18,225 bases of DNA from NCBI GenBank assembly GCA_030591105.1, contig JAUVBS010000005.1, positions 1 to 18,225 of the forward strand, given 5' to 3'. Made by a program: the position numbers and the translations under genes. The notes beneath the pieces were generated by a model. The model did no database searches, was not told the DNA's origin, and was given only the letters and a program-made list of their open reading frames with translations. Position 1 is the stretch's first letter; every line of letters starts with the position of its first letter. This DNA is from a bacterium. Its GTDB lineage: Bacteria; Krumholzibacteriota; Krumholzibacteriia; LZORAL124-64-63. This document shows, in pieces, positions 1 to 9,700 of this stretch.

Positions 1-128
1 ACCACGGTCACACCCGCCTCGGTCGCCATGCGTCGCGCCGTCGCTTTGTCCCCCATCTTGGTGATCACCAAGATGGGGGACAAAGCGACGGCGCGACGCA
101 TGGCGACCGAGGCGGGTGTGACCGTGGT
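1..128. repeat. Perfect 128-bp palindrome with 64-bp arms and no spacer
   Basis: Positions 1-64 are the exact reverse complement of 65-128, with the centre inside gtgatcac (61-68) and no mismatch. The right arm is genuine accC coding sequence (it encodes [10 protein letters not shown]). The left arm is therefore accC sequence read backwards, and it replaces the expected upstream part of the gene. The match continues to the first base of the window, so the arms may be longer beyond it. This pattern is typical of a fold-back chimera from amplification or of an assembly error at a contig end. A real inversion joint is possible but less likely, because it breaks an essential gene. Confidence 0.95.
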
Positions 129-1119
129 CCCGGGTACCGACGTGATCGACGAGCTGGAAGCGACTGTCGAGGCAGCGCAAGAGATCGGTTATCCAGTGAT
201 CCTCAAACCGACCGCCGGCGGGGGCGGCAAGGGTATGCGCGTCGCGAATACGGAAGAGGAACTGCGCCACGTCTATGCGACCGCCCGTGCCGAGGCCTTG
301 GCTTCTTTCGCCAATGACGCCGTCTACCTCGAGAAATATCTGGTCAACCCGCGCCACGTCGAGATTCAGATTTTAGCCGACAACTACGGACACGTGATCC
401 ATCTGGGCGAACGCGACTGCTCGGTGCAACGCCGCCACCAGAAGCTGATCGAGGAATCTCCGTCACCGGCGGTTGATCCCGAGTTGCGCGAACAGATGGG
501 GTCCGCTGCGGTGTGCCTGGCTGAACGGGTCGGGTACCGCTCGGCCGGTACGGTGGAGTTCTTGCTCGATGAGGACGGCTCGTTCTACTTCATGGAGATG
601 AACACCCGGATCCAGGTCGAGCACCCCGTGACCGAAATGGTCACCGGTATCGACCTGGTCAAGGAGCAGATTCGGCTCGCCGCGGGCGAGCAGTTGACCC
701 TGCGCCAGAGCGAGGTGCGCTTGAGCGGTCACGCCATCGAATGCCGTATCAACGCCGAGAATCCCGAGCGCGACTTCATGCCGTGTCCGGGCCGGATCTT
801 CTTCTTCCACGCACCGGGCGGACCGGGCATTCGCGTCGATACTCACGTCTATTCCGAATACCAGGTGCCGCAGCACTACGATTCGCTGCTGGCGAAGATC
901 ATTGCCCACGGTTGTGACCGAACCGAGGCGCTGGCCCGGATGGACCGCGCCTTGCGCGAGTGCGTTTTCGAGGGAATTCCGACCAGCCGTCCCTTCCATC
1001 TCGAGGTGCTGGCCAACGAGGTATTTCGCAGCGGTCGTGCCACGACCCGTTTCGTGGAAGACGAATTGACTCACCTACAGGAGGGGATGCGTGTCCGCGC
1101 GCAGGCCGAGGAAGGGTAA
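61..1119 (+). CDS. accC: Acetyl-CoA carboxylase, biotin carboxylase subunit (5' partial)
   Basis: This is biotin carboxylase, which carboxylates biotin on the carrier protein AccB using ATP and bicarbonate, the first step of fatty-acid synthesis in the cytoplasm. Visible ATP-grasp features, in order, are [10 protein letters not shown] (ATP-binding lysine region), the glycine-rich loop [21 protein letters not shown], the metal and catalytic motif [15 protein letters not shown], and GIRVDTHVY carrying the conserved catalytic arginine. The C-terminal biotin-carboxylase domain is complete and ends at TAA 1117-1119. Compared with E. coli AccC (about 449 residues), roughly the first 110 residues are missing. 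The frame stays open upstream to base 1, but codons before about 61 come from the palindrome's inverted arm, so an ATG at 28 is not a real start. The 3' end overlaps ftsK by 29 bases. Confidence 0.95.
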   Translation: MITKMGDKATARRMATEAGVTVVPGTDVIDELEATVEAAQEIGYPVILKPTAGGGGKGMRVANTEEELRHVYATARAEALASFANDAVYLEKYLVNPRHVEIQILADNYGHVIHLGERDCSVQRRHQKLIEESPSPAVDPELREQMGSAAVCLAERVGYRSAGTVEFLLDEDGSFYFMEMNTRIQVEHPVTEMVTGIDLVKEQIRLAAGEQLTLRQSEVRLSGHAIECRINAENPERDFMPCPGRIFFFHAPGGPGIRVDTHVYSEYQVPQHYDSLLAKIIAHGCDRTEALARMDRALRECVFEGIPTSRPFHLEVLANEVFRSGRATTRFVEDELTHLQEGMRVRAQAEEG

Positions 1120-3469
1120 GCGCGGCCGCCCCTGGTACGAGGCTGGCTGGCTGGCCGGCCTCTTCCTGGTGGCGATCGCCATCTATCTCGGTCTGTCGTT
1201 GACCGAGCCGCCCGGCCCGTGGTGGGTCGGTCTGCAAGGTGGCGAGACCGGCGACCTGATCTCCCCTACTAACCCTGGTGGCCCGGTCGGTGCCGTTCTG
1301 AGTCTCGGCGCGCGCGTGATTTTTGGCGCTGCCTGGTGCTGGGTGCTGCCGGCTGTTCTCGGCTTGCTCGGTATCTCGGCGTTGCTACGGCGGGAGCGGT
1401 CGCTGCTGCGGCGGTTGCTGCCGTTGGTACCGCTGTGGCTGGTTTCGACCGCCTGGATTGCCCAGCCGGACGGTCTGTTGGCGTCCGGTGAAGCGGCTTA
1501 CTGGGGGGGCGTGGTCGGCTGGTGGCTGGCACGCGGTTTCCATCAGTTGGTCGGGCTCTGGGGCGGACGTATCTTTCTGTCCTTCGCGCTGCTGGTGGTC
1601 ATGCTCGCGGTCCTACGCCCGATGCACGGTTTTCTCGCTAGTATGCTCGGTCTCTTCGGCCGCGGTTTCGCCGCGGTTGGCGGCGTATTGTGGATGCTTT
1701 TGTACGCGCCGGTACGCCTGATCGCCGCGCTGCGTGAACGGCTGGCCCGGCGTCGCCAACGACGCGCCGATACCGCGGCGGTGTATGACCGAACCGAGGA
1801 CGCGAGATTGGCCGGAGACGGTTTGTCGGCGGTTGACGCTGGCGATATCGCGATGCGGCAACGCGAGCGCCGGGTTCACCACGGGTCGGCAGCCGACCAT
1901 CGGCCCGCTCTTGCGGATGCGGCGGGCGGTGGGTTGGATCCAGCTTCGTCGTCCGGTGGCGCGGCTCGTCCGCGCCCGCCCGGAATGCGTCGACCGCCTG
2001 TGCGGTCGGCGACGAAGACCGCCAGTGGACCGGTCACCTTGCCAACATTGGAGCTGCTCGACACCGCCCGGCTGCAGAACCGGCCGGCCGAACCGGCGGC
2101 GCTCGATGCGGCGGCGGACCTGCTCGAGGACACATTGCGTTCGTTTGGTGTCGAGGGTGAGGTCAAGGACGTGCGGCCCGGGCCGGTGGTGACGACTTTC
2201 GAGTACCAGCCGGCGGCGGGTATCCGGGTCAATCAGATCGTGCAGCGAGTCGACGATCTCGCCCTGGCCATGAAGGCGCGCTCGATACGGATGGAGGCAC
2301 CGATACCGGGCAAAGCGGCGGTCGGTATCGAGATCCCCAATCCCGAGGCCCAGACCGTCGGTTTGCGGGAAGTCCTCGAGCTGGTGGCCGGCCAGCCGCG
2401 CAAGCCGTTGACGGTCGCTCTCGGCAAGGATGTCGTCGGCGACGTGGTCACCCTCGACCTCACCGAACTGCCCCACCTGCTGGTCGCCGGATCGACCGGC
2501 AGCGGGAAGTCGGTCTGCCTGAACAGCATGATCTGCAATCTGTTGCTGTATAACGAGCCGACGCGGCTGCGGATGCTGTTGATCGATCCGAAGATGCTCG
2601 AACTCAACGTCTACAACGGTGTGCCGCATCTGCTGTTGCCGGTGGTGACCGATCCGCGCGAGGCGCTCAAGGCGATGAAGTGGATGGTGGGCCAGATGGA
2701 TCTACGGTACCGACAGCTTGCCCACTGGTCGGTACGTAACATCGAGCAGTACAACGAGAAAATCGCGCGCGGCGAAATCACCAACAACGAGGGCGAAACG
2801 GTCAGCGACCCGATGCCGTATTATCTGACCATCGTCGATGAACTGGCTGACCTGATGATCCAGCTGGGTCAGGATTTCGAGCTGCCGATAACGCGCTTGG
2901 CCCAGAAGGCGCGGGCGGTCGGTATCCACCTGGTGTTGGCTACCCAGCGGCCGAGCGTCGATGTCTTGACCGGTGTGATCAAGGCGAACATTCCCTGCCG
3001 CGTCGCCTTCCGGGTGATCCAGAGGAATGACTCGCGAACCATCCTCGATATGAACGGAGCGGAGCAGCTACTCGGCCGGGGTGACATGCTCTATCTGCAA
3101 CCGGGACGCGCACAGCCGTTGCGTGTGCACGGCTGTTTCATCGACGTGCACGAGGCCGCAGCGATCACCGATCACTGGCGCCAGTACACCGACGCCACCG
3201 AGGCGGTCGAGTTGGAAGAGCCCGTTACCAGTGGCGGACACCGCGGCGAAGACGATCTATTCGAGGACGCCAAGCGAATCGTGGTCTTGCACCAGAGCGG
3301 TTCGACCTCGCTGTTGCAACGCCGGCTACGGGTCGGCTATACCCGTGCGGGGCGGCTGATGGACATGCTCGAAGAAGCAGGTATCGTCGGGCCGTTCACC
3401 GGCAGCAAAGCGCGCGACGTATTACTGCGTCCCGAGGAACTCCCCGAACTCGAGGAACCGTCCCGCTGA
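1091..3469 (+). CDS. ftsK: DNA translocase FtsK/SpoIIIE
   Basis: This is a membrane-anchored, ATP-driven DNA pump that clears chromosome ends from the division septum and helps dimer resolution. The 792-residue protein starts with a basic tail, then about four hydrophobic membrane segments within roughly residues 20-205 and a short charged, low-complexity linker (about 210-330). The RecA-like motor has Walker A GSTGSGKS at 467-474 and Walker [10 protein letters not shown] with D583/E584. The C-terminal gamma winged-helix domain (about 721-792) contains [20 protein letters not shown], the part that reads KOPS-type polar DNA motifs. The GTG start at 1091 is chosen because AGGAGG lies at 1079-1084, six bases upstream. 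The size is nearer to SpoIIIE-type proteins than to the 1329-residue E. coli FtsK. The gene begins inside the end of accC, which implies coupling. Confidence 0.96.
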   Translation: MSARRPRKGKRGRPWYEAGWLAGLFLVAIAIYLGLSLTEPPGPWWVGLQGGETGDLISPTNPGGPVGAVLSLGARVIFGAAWCWVLPAVLGLLGISALLRRERSLLRRLLPLVPLWLVSTAWIAQPDGLLASGEAAYWGGVVGWWLARGFHQLVGLWGGRIFLSFALLVVMLAVLRPMHGFLASMLGLFGRGFAAVGGVLWMLLYAPVRLIAALRERLARRRQRRADTAAVYDRTEDARLAGDGLSAVDAGDIAMRQRERRVHHGSAADHRPALADAAGGGLDPASSSGGAARPRPPGMRRPPVRSATKTASGPVTLPTLELLDTARLQNRPAEPAALDAAADLLEDTLRSFGVEGEVKDVRPGPVVTTFEYQPAAGIRVNQIVQRVDDLALAMKARSIRMEAPIPGKAAVGIEIPNPEAQTVGLREVLELVAGQPRKPLTVALGKDVVGDVVTLDLTELPHLLVAGSTGSGKSVCLNSMICNLLLYNEPTRLRMLLIDPKMLELNVYNGVPHLLLPVVTDPREALKAMKWMVGQMDLRYRQLAHWSVRNIEQYNEKIARGEITNNEGETVSDPMPYYLTIVDELADLMIQLGQDFELPITRLAQKARAVGIHLVLATQRPSVDVLTGVIKANIPCRVAFRVIQRNDSRTILDMNGAEQLLGRGDMLYLQPGRAQPLRVHGCFIDVHEAAAITDHWRQYTDATEAVELEEPVTSGGHRGEDDLFEDAKRIVVLHQSGSTSLLQRRLRVGYTRAGRLMDMLEEAGIVGPFTGSKARDVLLRPEELPELEEPSR

Positions 3470-3477
3470 TCCCGTAT

Positions 3478-3510
3478 GGTCCGGGCTGGTCCGGTTTGGT
3501 CCGGGCTGGT
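3478..3510 (+). repeat. 10-bp tandem repeat, 3.3 copies, between ftsK and rimO
   Basis: Units are GGTCCGGGCT (3478-3487), GGTCCGGTTT (3488-3497), GGTCCGGGCT (3498-3507) and a partial GGT (3508-3510). A degenerate unit may precede them (GATCCCGTAT, 3468-3477). The array fills most of the 55-bp gap between the ftsK stop and rimO and ends four bases before the rimO ribosome-binding site. The repeat is seen directly; any role (copy-number variation, protein binding) is unknown. Confidence 0.9.
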
Positions 3511-3524
3511 GGCAAGGAGTGGTC

Positions 3525-5009
3525 ATGGCAGCCAAGCCGCGGCGCGTCTGGTGTACCACCCTCGGCTGTGACAAGAACCTGGTCGATTCCGAAGCGCTGC
3601 TCGGCCGCTTTGCTGTCCACGGATTCACCTTGGTAGAGGATCCCGAGCAAGCCGAAGTGTGGGTCGTCAACAGCTGCGGTTTCATCGACGCTGCTCGGCG
3701 AGACAGCGCCGAGACCGTAGCCGAGCTCGCATCAGCCAAAGGAGACCGGACCTTGGTGGTGACCGGTTGTTGGGCCCAGGAACATGCCGAGCGCATCGGT
3801 CGCGAGTTTCCCGGTGTCGACTTGGTCGGTGGCGTCGGGCAGTTCGACGAATTGATCGCCGCTGTCGCTGACCGGACCGCCTCGTTGCCGCTAACTGATC
3901 CCAACGAAGCCCGCTATGCCGGTCTGATCGACCGGCCGCTGTTGACCCCGTCCCACGTCGCCTTCGTCAAGATCGGCGAGGGGTGCAACTGCCACTGCAC
4001 TTTTTGCCGCATACCGCTGATCCGGGGCAAGTTGCGCAGCCGATCGGTGGCCGAGATCGAGAGCGAGGTACGCGGTCTGGTCGCGCGTGGCGTGACCGAG
4101 GTGCAGCTCATTTCACAGAATACCAGCGACTTCGGACGCGATAGCGGCGAGAATCTGCTCGATCTCGTGGTTCGGCTCGACCGGATTGAACCGCTGCGCC
4201 GTATCCGCTTGCTCTATCTCTACGCCGGTCTACTCACCGCCGAGATGGCGCTGGCCTTACTCGAGGTCAAGAAATTGGTGCCGTACCTCGATCTACCGAT
4301 CCAGCACGCGTCGCACCGACTTTTGACCGCCATGCGGCGGCCGGGTGATCCCGTCGTTGCCGAGCGATTCTTCGCCACCTTGCGCCGCGCGCGGCCGGAC
4401 GTGGTGCTGCGCACCACCGCTTTGCTTGGCTTTCCGGGTGAAGAGGAAGCGGATGTCGAGCAGCTACTCGATTTCATGGCGCGGGTGGAATTTGACCACT
4501 TGGGGACGTACCGTTATTCTCCGGAGGTCGGTACGCCGGCCGCTGCGCTGGACGATCTGCCGGATCCGGAGGAAGTGGCCGACCGCGAAGCACGTGTCCT
4601 CGACTTGCAGGCAGAGATCTCTTTACGGCGTCAGAGCGGACGGCTCGGCCAGGCGTTTGAGGTCGTGGTCGATGCGGTCGCCGAGCGGATCGACAGCGAA
4701 ACCGAGCTGCCGACCCTCTTGCGCGGTCTGGCCGAAGGGCAGATGAACGAGTCGGCGGAACGATCCGCGATCGAACGGGTTATCGAACAGGGCGGTCCGG
4801 TCGCCGTCGGCCGGAGCCACCATTTCGCCTACGATCTGGACGGCGTCGTGATCATGCCTGCAGCCGGCTTGCGGCCGGGTGACTGGCTCGACCTAACGTG
4901 GCGCGCGGTGACACCGTTCGATGTGTGGGCCGTCCCGGTGACCGGCGATATCGGGGCTGACGGTACACGATCCGCAGCCCGGAGGAAGGATCACCAGCGT
5001 GATGCGTAG
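3525..5009 (+). CDS. rimO: Ribosomal protein S12 methylthiotransferase RimO
   Basis: This is a radical-SAM enzyme that adds a methylthio group to a conserved aspartate of ribosomal protein S12. The N-terminal MTTase domain has three cluster-binding cysteines: C15 (TLGCDKNLVDSE), C51 (VVNSCGFIDAA) and C82 (VTGCWAQ). The CGFIDAA and DKNLVDSE signatures favour RimO over MiaB. The radical-SAM motif CxxxCxxC is C154/C158/C161, followed by IPLIRGKLRSR, SQNTSDFG, DLPIQHAS and TTALLGFPGE. A TRAM domain closes the protein (YDLDGVVIM, LRPGDWLDLTW). ATG 3525 is preferred to GTG 3519, because AAGGAG at 3514-3519 sits five bases before 3525 and overlaps 3519. The product is 494 residues, longer than E. 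coli RimO, partly because of an extra stretch of about 37 residues near 4680-4808 at the start of TRAM. The 3' end overlaps the next gene. Confidence 0.95.
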   Translation: MAAKPRRVWCTTLGCDKNLVDSEALLGRFAVHGFTLVEDPEQAEVWVVNSCGFIDAARRDSAETVAELASAKGDRTLVVTGCWAQEHAERIGREFPGVDLVGGVGQFDELIAAVADRTASLPLTDPNEARYAGLIDRPLLTPSHVAFVKIGEGCNCHCTFCRIPLIRGKLRSRSVAEIESEVRGLVARGVTEVQLISQNTSDFGRDSGENLLDLVVRLDRIEPLRRIRLLYLYAGLLTAEMALALLEVKKLVPYLDLPIQHASHRLLTAMRRPGDPVVAERFFATLRRARPDVVLRTTALLGFPGEEEADVEQLLDFMARVEFDHLGTYRYSPEVGTPAAALDDLPDPEEVADREARVLDLQAEISLRRQSGRLGQAFEVVVDAVAERIDSETELPTLLRGLAEGQMNESAERSAIERVIEQGGPVAVGRSHHFAYDLDGVVIMPAAGLRPGDWLDLTWRAVTPFDVWAVPVTGDIGADGTRSAARRKDHQRDA

Positions 5010-5856
5010 ACATCTGGCTCTCGTGATGCTGTCGGGCGCGCTGGTCGTCACGAGCGTTTTCGCGGTGGAGAACGTTGCGGCCCAGACGGTCGGCGAACCG
5101 TCCGACGCTGGGCAATCGAGTGCCCGATCACTCGACGCGACGCCGGCTCTGCTGCCAGACACACCGGACACCGTCCGCACCAACTTGTGGCTGGTCGAAG
5201 CGTTGATGGCCGAGGTCGTTGCCGACGTGGTCCGGGCATTACCGCCGGTGCCGGCGGAGATCGTGCTCGAACCTACCGGCGATACCGAAGCGGACGAGTT
5301 GATGTCCACCGTTATTGCGCGCGATCTGGCGGCCCTCGGTTACGACGTTTTCCGCGCCGTGCCGGACGCGGCGGACCTGCTCGACGAGGAGGAAACCTAT
5401 CCGATCGAAGGCGAATACGACGAGAGCGACCAGTACGACCAGGACGCGGCGGACGACGGCGGTTTCGGCGGTGGTGAATCGCCCGGTACCGGTGATGCCG
5501 GTACGGCGATCGAGAGCTTGCTGTTGACCTATCGGGTCGTGGACATCGGGCTGTACTACCCGGATACGGGGCGCCGCCTCGGACTGTGGCGGCAGTGGGT
5601 CGCTCGCGACATCGAACTGACGGTGATGATCTCGCTCCAGGACCTGGCGTCGGGCCGCTTGTTATTGAGCGACCGCTATACCCGGAGCTTCAGTGATCGC
5701 GTGCCTGACGACGACTTCGCGGCGGTCAACTCGGAGGTCTATCCTTTCACCAGCGGTGAACCGGCACAGAGCGGCTGGAAAGGACGCATCGAGGAGATCG
5801 TTGTGCTGGGCGCTCTGGCTGCCCTCGTCGCGATCTATCTGGCCAACACTCAGTGA
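4999..5856 (+). CDS. Unrecognised exported, probably membrane-anchored protein
   Basis: I do not recognise a named family. The 285-residue product begins with a signal peptide: basic MRRH, a hydrophobic stretch LALVMLSGALVVTSVFAV, and a likely cleavage near VAAQ-T. The mature part has an alpha/beta-looking region (residues about 60-125), then an acidic, glycine-rich, Asp/Tyr-rich insert (about 130-168). A conserved-looking part follows (SLLLTYRVVDIGLYYP to SEVYPFTSGE). It ends with a hydrophobic segment EIVVLGALAALVAIYLANTQ that would anchor the C terminus in a membrane. GTG 4999 or ATG 5002 could be the start; AAGGA at 4986-4990 fits 4999 slightly better. It overlaps the end of rimO by 11 bases and lies just before bamD, which suggests an envelope role, but this is inferred from context only. 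Confidence 0.8.
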   Translation: MMRRHLALVMLSGALVVTSVFAVENVAAQTVGEPSDAGQSSARSLDATPALLPDTPDTVRTNLWLVEALMAEVVADVVRALPPVPAEIVLEPTGDTEADELMSTVIARDLAALGYDVFRAVPDAADLLDEEETYPIEGEYDESDQYDQDAADDGGFGGGESPGTGDAGTAIESLLLTYRVVDIGLYYPDTGRRLGLWRQWVARDIELTVMISLQDLASGRLLLSDRYTRSFSDRVPDDDFAAVNSEVYPFTSGEPAQSGWKGRIEEIVVLGALAALVAIYLANTQ

Positions 5857-5895
5857 CGAGAGGTCCGGGACCGTTTCATCTGGCCGTGTCCCGGC

Positions 5896-5904
5896 AGGAG
5901 GTGA
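5896..5904 (+). promoter_or_regulatory. Full-length Shine-Dalgarno site that sets the bamD start
   Basis: AGGAGGTGA at 5896-5904 is a full match to the usual anti-Shine-Dalgarno tail of 16S rRNA. GGAGG (5897-5901) ends five bases before TTG 5907. No comparable site lies before the in-frame GTG at 5853, so this site decides the start in favour of 5907. Confidence 0.8.
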
Positions 5905-5906
5905 CC

Positions 5907-6704
5907 TTGGATTTGCACCGGTCGATCCACTGCCTAGCCGCGGTGCTGTATCTGGTATGCCTCGCGTTGCTGACAGCGTTGTCGGCGGCCGGTTGCAGCA
6001 GCACCAATCCGTACCCGCCGGGGAGCTACGAGCGGGGCGTCCACTATCAGGATGACGGCCGGCGCACCATGGCCGTCAAGGCGTTCGAGGCGTATGTGCG
6101 GGGTAACCCCACCGACAGCCTCGCGGCGGAAGCGCAATACCGCAAGGCGATCTGTTACCAGGAGCTGCAGCAGTATCCGCTGGCTGCGGTCGAATTCCAG
6201 ATCTTGCGCAAGGACCACCCCACGAGCCCCCGCGTCGAGGACGCTTACTTCTGGGAGGGGTATTGCTACATGAAGCAGGTCGGCCGCGTCGAGCGCGATA
6301 TGACCGGGGTGGATCAGGCAAGACTGCACTACCTGGAATTCGCTCAGAAGTACCCCGCTTCGCCGCACATCCCGGAAGTGCGCACTTACATGCAGGAGAT
6401 GTCCGACATGATGGCGCGCAAGAAGCTCGGCGCGGCGCATGTTTACCGGCAGCTGGGGCGTCACCGAGCCGCCGGTATCACACTGGACGACATCATCGCC
6501 GACGAACGCAACAGCACACTGCTCGACAAGGCGATGATCTGGCGAGCCGAGGCGGCGACCAAGACCGGCGACTGGGAAGTGGGGATCGACATGTGCGAAC
6601 GGATCATCAACGATTACCCCGACAGTAGGTATGTGGGCCGAGCCCACAAGATTCTGGCGGAACTGCGGGCCAAATTACCGAACTACGAATCCGATACCCC
6701 ATGA
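5907..6704 (+). CDS. bamD: Outer membrane assembly lipoprotein BamD
   Basis: BamD is the TPR-repeat lipoprotein of the BAM complex that folds beta-barrel proteins into the outer membrane. From TTG 5907 the product has 265 residues. It has a hydrophobic signal (residues about 7-25) and a lipobox-like LSAAGC with lipidated C30; the -3 residue is Ala rather than the usual Leu, so the lipobox is slightly atypical. TPR-like helix pairs follow: YERGVHYQDDGRRTMAVKAF, AQYRKAICYQELQQYPLAA, a BamD-like middle part (VDQARLHYLEFAQKYPASPH, KKLGAAHVYRQLGRHRAA) and a last repeat ending near PDSRYVGRAHKILAEL. A longer start at GTG 5853 overlaps the previous stop (GTGA), but it would give an odd 18-residue leader ahead of the signal. 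The stop overlaps the next start as ATGA (6701-6704). Confidence 0.88.
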   Translation: MDLHRSIHCLAAVLYLVCLALLTALSAAGCSSTNPYPPGSYERGVHYQDDGRRTMAVKAFEAYVRGNPTDSLAAEAQYRKAICYQELQQYPLAAVEFQILRKDHPTSPRVEDAYFWEGYCYMKQVGRVERDMTGVDQARLHYLEFAQKYPASPHIPEVRTYMQEMSDMMARKKLGAAHVYRQLGRHRAAGITLDDIIADERNSTLLDKAMIWRAEAATKTGDWEVGIDMCERIINDYPDSRYVGRAHKILAELRAKLPNYESDTP

Positions 6705-9700
6705 CCCGCGCGCTGTTTGGCGGCTCATTCGACCCTTTTCACAACGGACATCTGGCACTGGTCCGACACCTGCTCGACGGCGGCTGGGCCGACCGCGTGA
6801 TCGTTGTGCCGACCGCTCATTCGCCCCACAAGGGAGAGCCCATCGCGCCGGGACCGGATCGGATCCGGTTGGCCCGCCTCGCACTGCAGGACATCGCTAG
6901 GGCGGAGGTCGACGGGCGTGAGGTCGAGCGCGGCGGGATCAGCTATACTGTCGATACCCTGGCGGAACTGAAGACCGCCAGTCCAGATGACCGCTGGCGT
7001 CTGGTGATCGGTGCGGATAACGCCGCTGCTTTTACCACCTGGCGTGACTGGCGTCGGTTGCTCGAGATGGCCGAACTGCTGGTGGTACCGCGAGGTGGTG
7101 CGGACCTCACACTGCCGGACCAGCTGCGCGATAACGCGGTGATCGTCCGGGATTTCGCGCACCCGGCGACTGCGACGGCGGTGCGTTCGGCACTGGCGAA
7201 GCAAGAGCTGTCGCGGGCCGATCTACCGCCAGCGATCGCCGACGTCATCGCCACCGAAAGGCTGTACGGATGGGCCCCCGATCGGGATGATGCTGTGGCG
7301 CTGATCATCATCGATGGTTCCGCTTTGATCTACCGATCCCACTACGCGTTCGCCAGCCGGCCGTTGACCGCGCCGTCGGGCGAAGTCACGTCGGTGGTGT
7401 TTGGGTTTTTCAACAGCGTCCTGCGGCTGATCGACGCTTACCAACCGGAATACCTGGTGATAGCCTTCGACTTGCCGGTGCCGACCTTTCGGCACGAGAT
7501 GTATCCCAAATACAAGGCCAATCGCAAGCCGATGCCCGAGGAGCTGGCCGGGCAGTTGCCTCGCCTGCGCGAACTCCTCGAAGCCTGGGACATCGCGGTC
7601 CTGGAACTAGCCGGGTACGAAGCCGACGACGTCATGGCCACGTTGGCGAAGCACTCGGCCGGCGTGTGTAGCAAGGCCTGGTTTTACACCGGGGATAAGG
7701 ATTTTTTGCAGCTACTCGATTCGCGCACCGGGATGCTCAAGCCGGGCCGGCGAGGCGACGAGATCACCACGGTGACCGACGACGCCGTACGTCGCGAGTA
7801 CGATCTCGAGCCGGCGGCGTTGATCGACGTCTTCGCCCTCGCCGGCGACTCCTCCGACAATATCCCCGGGGCGCCGGGCATCGGGATGAAAACCGCCCTG
7901 AAGTTGATCCAGCAGTTCGGTGACCTCGACGGGTTGTACGCGCGGCTGGCCGCCAGCCAGCTCACGCCGCGCATCAAGCGCATCCTCACCGAGAACCGCG
8001 AGCAGGTCCTGCTGTCGCGGCGGCTGTTCGTGATCGATAGCGACGTGCCGCTGGAGCTGGATTTCGAACGTTTCACCACCCGTCTGCCGACCGGGGCGCA
8101 GGTGGCAGCGCTGTTACAGCAGCTGGGACTGCGGCGCATCCAGAACCTGATCGGTAAGCTGGCACTAGCTCACGCCGATGGTGCCGGAACAGACAGCGGA
8201 CTTGCTACCGAACGGCCGCCGGACACAGCAAGCCCTGGCGCTGCCGCCGCGGCTACTGACACCACTAACCTTGTTGGCGCGGTCGACGCTGCCGGCACCG
8301 GTGATAATGCCGACGCTGCCGAGACCGCTGAGACTGCCGAGTCTGGCGATTCTGCCGACGCTGCTGACGCGGTGGCGGCGTCCGACCCGCTGGACGAGCG
8401 TGGCTATCGATTGCTCGCCGATGCGGCGGCGCTGAAGGAGTGGCTCGCCGATCTACCGACTGGCGCTGCGCTGGCGGTCGATACCGAAACCGACGGATTA
8501 CGTGTGGACACCGCTCGCCTGGTGGGGGTCAGCCTCGCTGCGCCGGGGTTGCCACCGGCGTACGTCCCGGTCCTCGAACGGCGTGAGGGGGGTGAGGTTC
8601 AGACCCAGGGCGCCGAACTGTTTGCCACCGGCGAGGAGATCAACCACCTCGGTTGGGTGAGCGAACTGCTCGGTCCTTTGCTCGCCGACGCCGGGCGCAA
8701 GAAAATTGGTCAGAATCTCAAATTCGACACATGGATCCTCACGCGGCACGGCATGCCGTTGGCCGGTCCGCGCTTCGACACCATGATCGCTTCCTACGTG
8801 CTCGACCCGGGCCGGCGTAGCCACGGTCTCGACGAGCTGTCGCTCGAGTTGCTCGGGCACCGTGCCATCGGCTACGGCGAACTGTTCGGCGCCGGCGACC
8901 GGCGCCGCGATATCTTGAGTGTACCGTTGCCGAAACTGGCGCTCTACGCGGCCGAAGATGCCGACCTGACGCTACGCTTGTACGACGTACTGACGCAGCG
9001 GCTGGCCGACGGCGATCTCGAGCGGCTTTTCAGTGAGGTCGAGATGCCGGTCTCCGAGGTCCTGTTCACCATGGAGCGCCACGGTATCAAGCTCGACACC
9101 GCATTCCTCGACGAGCTGCGCAATCGTTTCGCGGCGGAGCTGGACCGGCTCGAGCAGCAGATCTTTGCTGAGGCCGGACAACGCTTCAACGTGCAGAGCC
9201 CGAAGCAGCTGTCCGAGATCCTGTTCACGAAGCTACGGCTCAAACCGTTGAAGAAGACCGCCACCGGCTGGAGTACCGACGCGTCAGTATTGAGCCGGCT
9301 CACCGACAAGCACCCGTTGCCGCAACTCGTGCTCGAGTATCGCGAAGTCGCCAAGCTTCAGAACACCTACGTCGAGACACTGCCGTCGCTGGCCAACCCG
9401 CGCACGGGTCTGATCCATACCTCGTACAACCAGGCTGTAGCGGCCACCGGTCGTCTCTCATCTTCTGATCCCAACCTGCAGAACATTCCGGTGCGCACCG
9501 AACTGGGACGGCAGATCCGCCGCGCGTTCGTACCGCGGCGGCCGGACAACCTCTTTCTGTCCGCCGACTATTCGCAAGTAGAGTTGAGGCTGATGGCCCA
9601 TCTCAGCGGTGATGCCGCGCTGGCGAGTGCGTTCGCCGATGGGGTCGACGTGCACCGACGCACCGCCGCGCTGATCGCGGGCATCGCCGAGACCGACGTG

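Noticed and set aside
28..60. ATG at 28 as the start of accC
   Set aside because: These codons lie in the inverted arm of the palindrome and encode sequence unrelated to biotin carboxylase.
1613..2629. 338-residue open frame on the minus strand within ftsK
   Set aside because: It mirrors the ftsK reading frame, is rich in Arg and His, and shows no recognisable domain; long antisense frames are expected in GC-rich genes.
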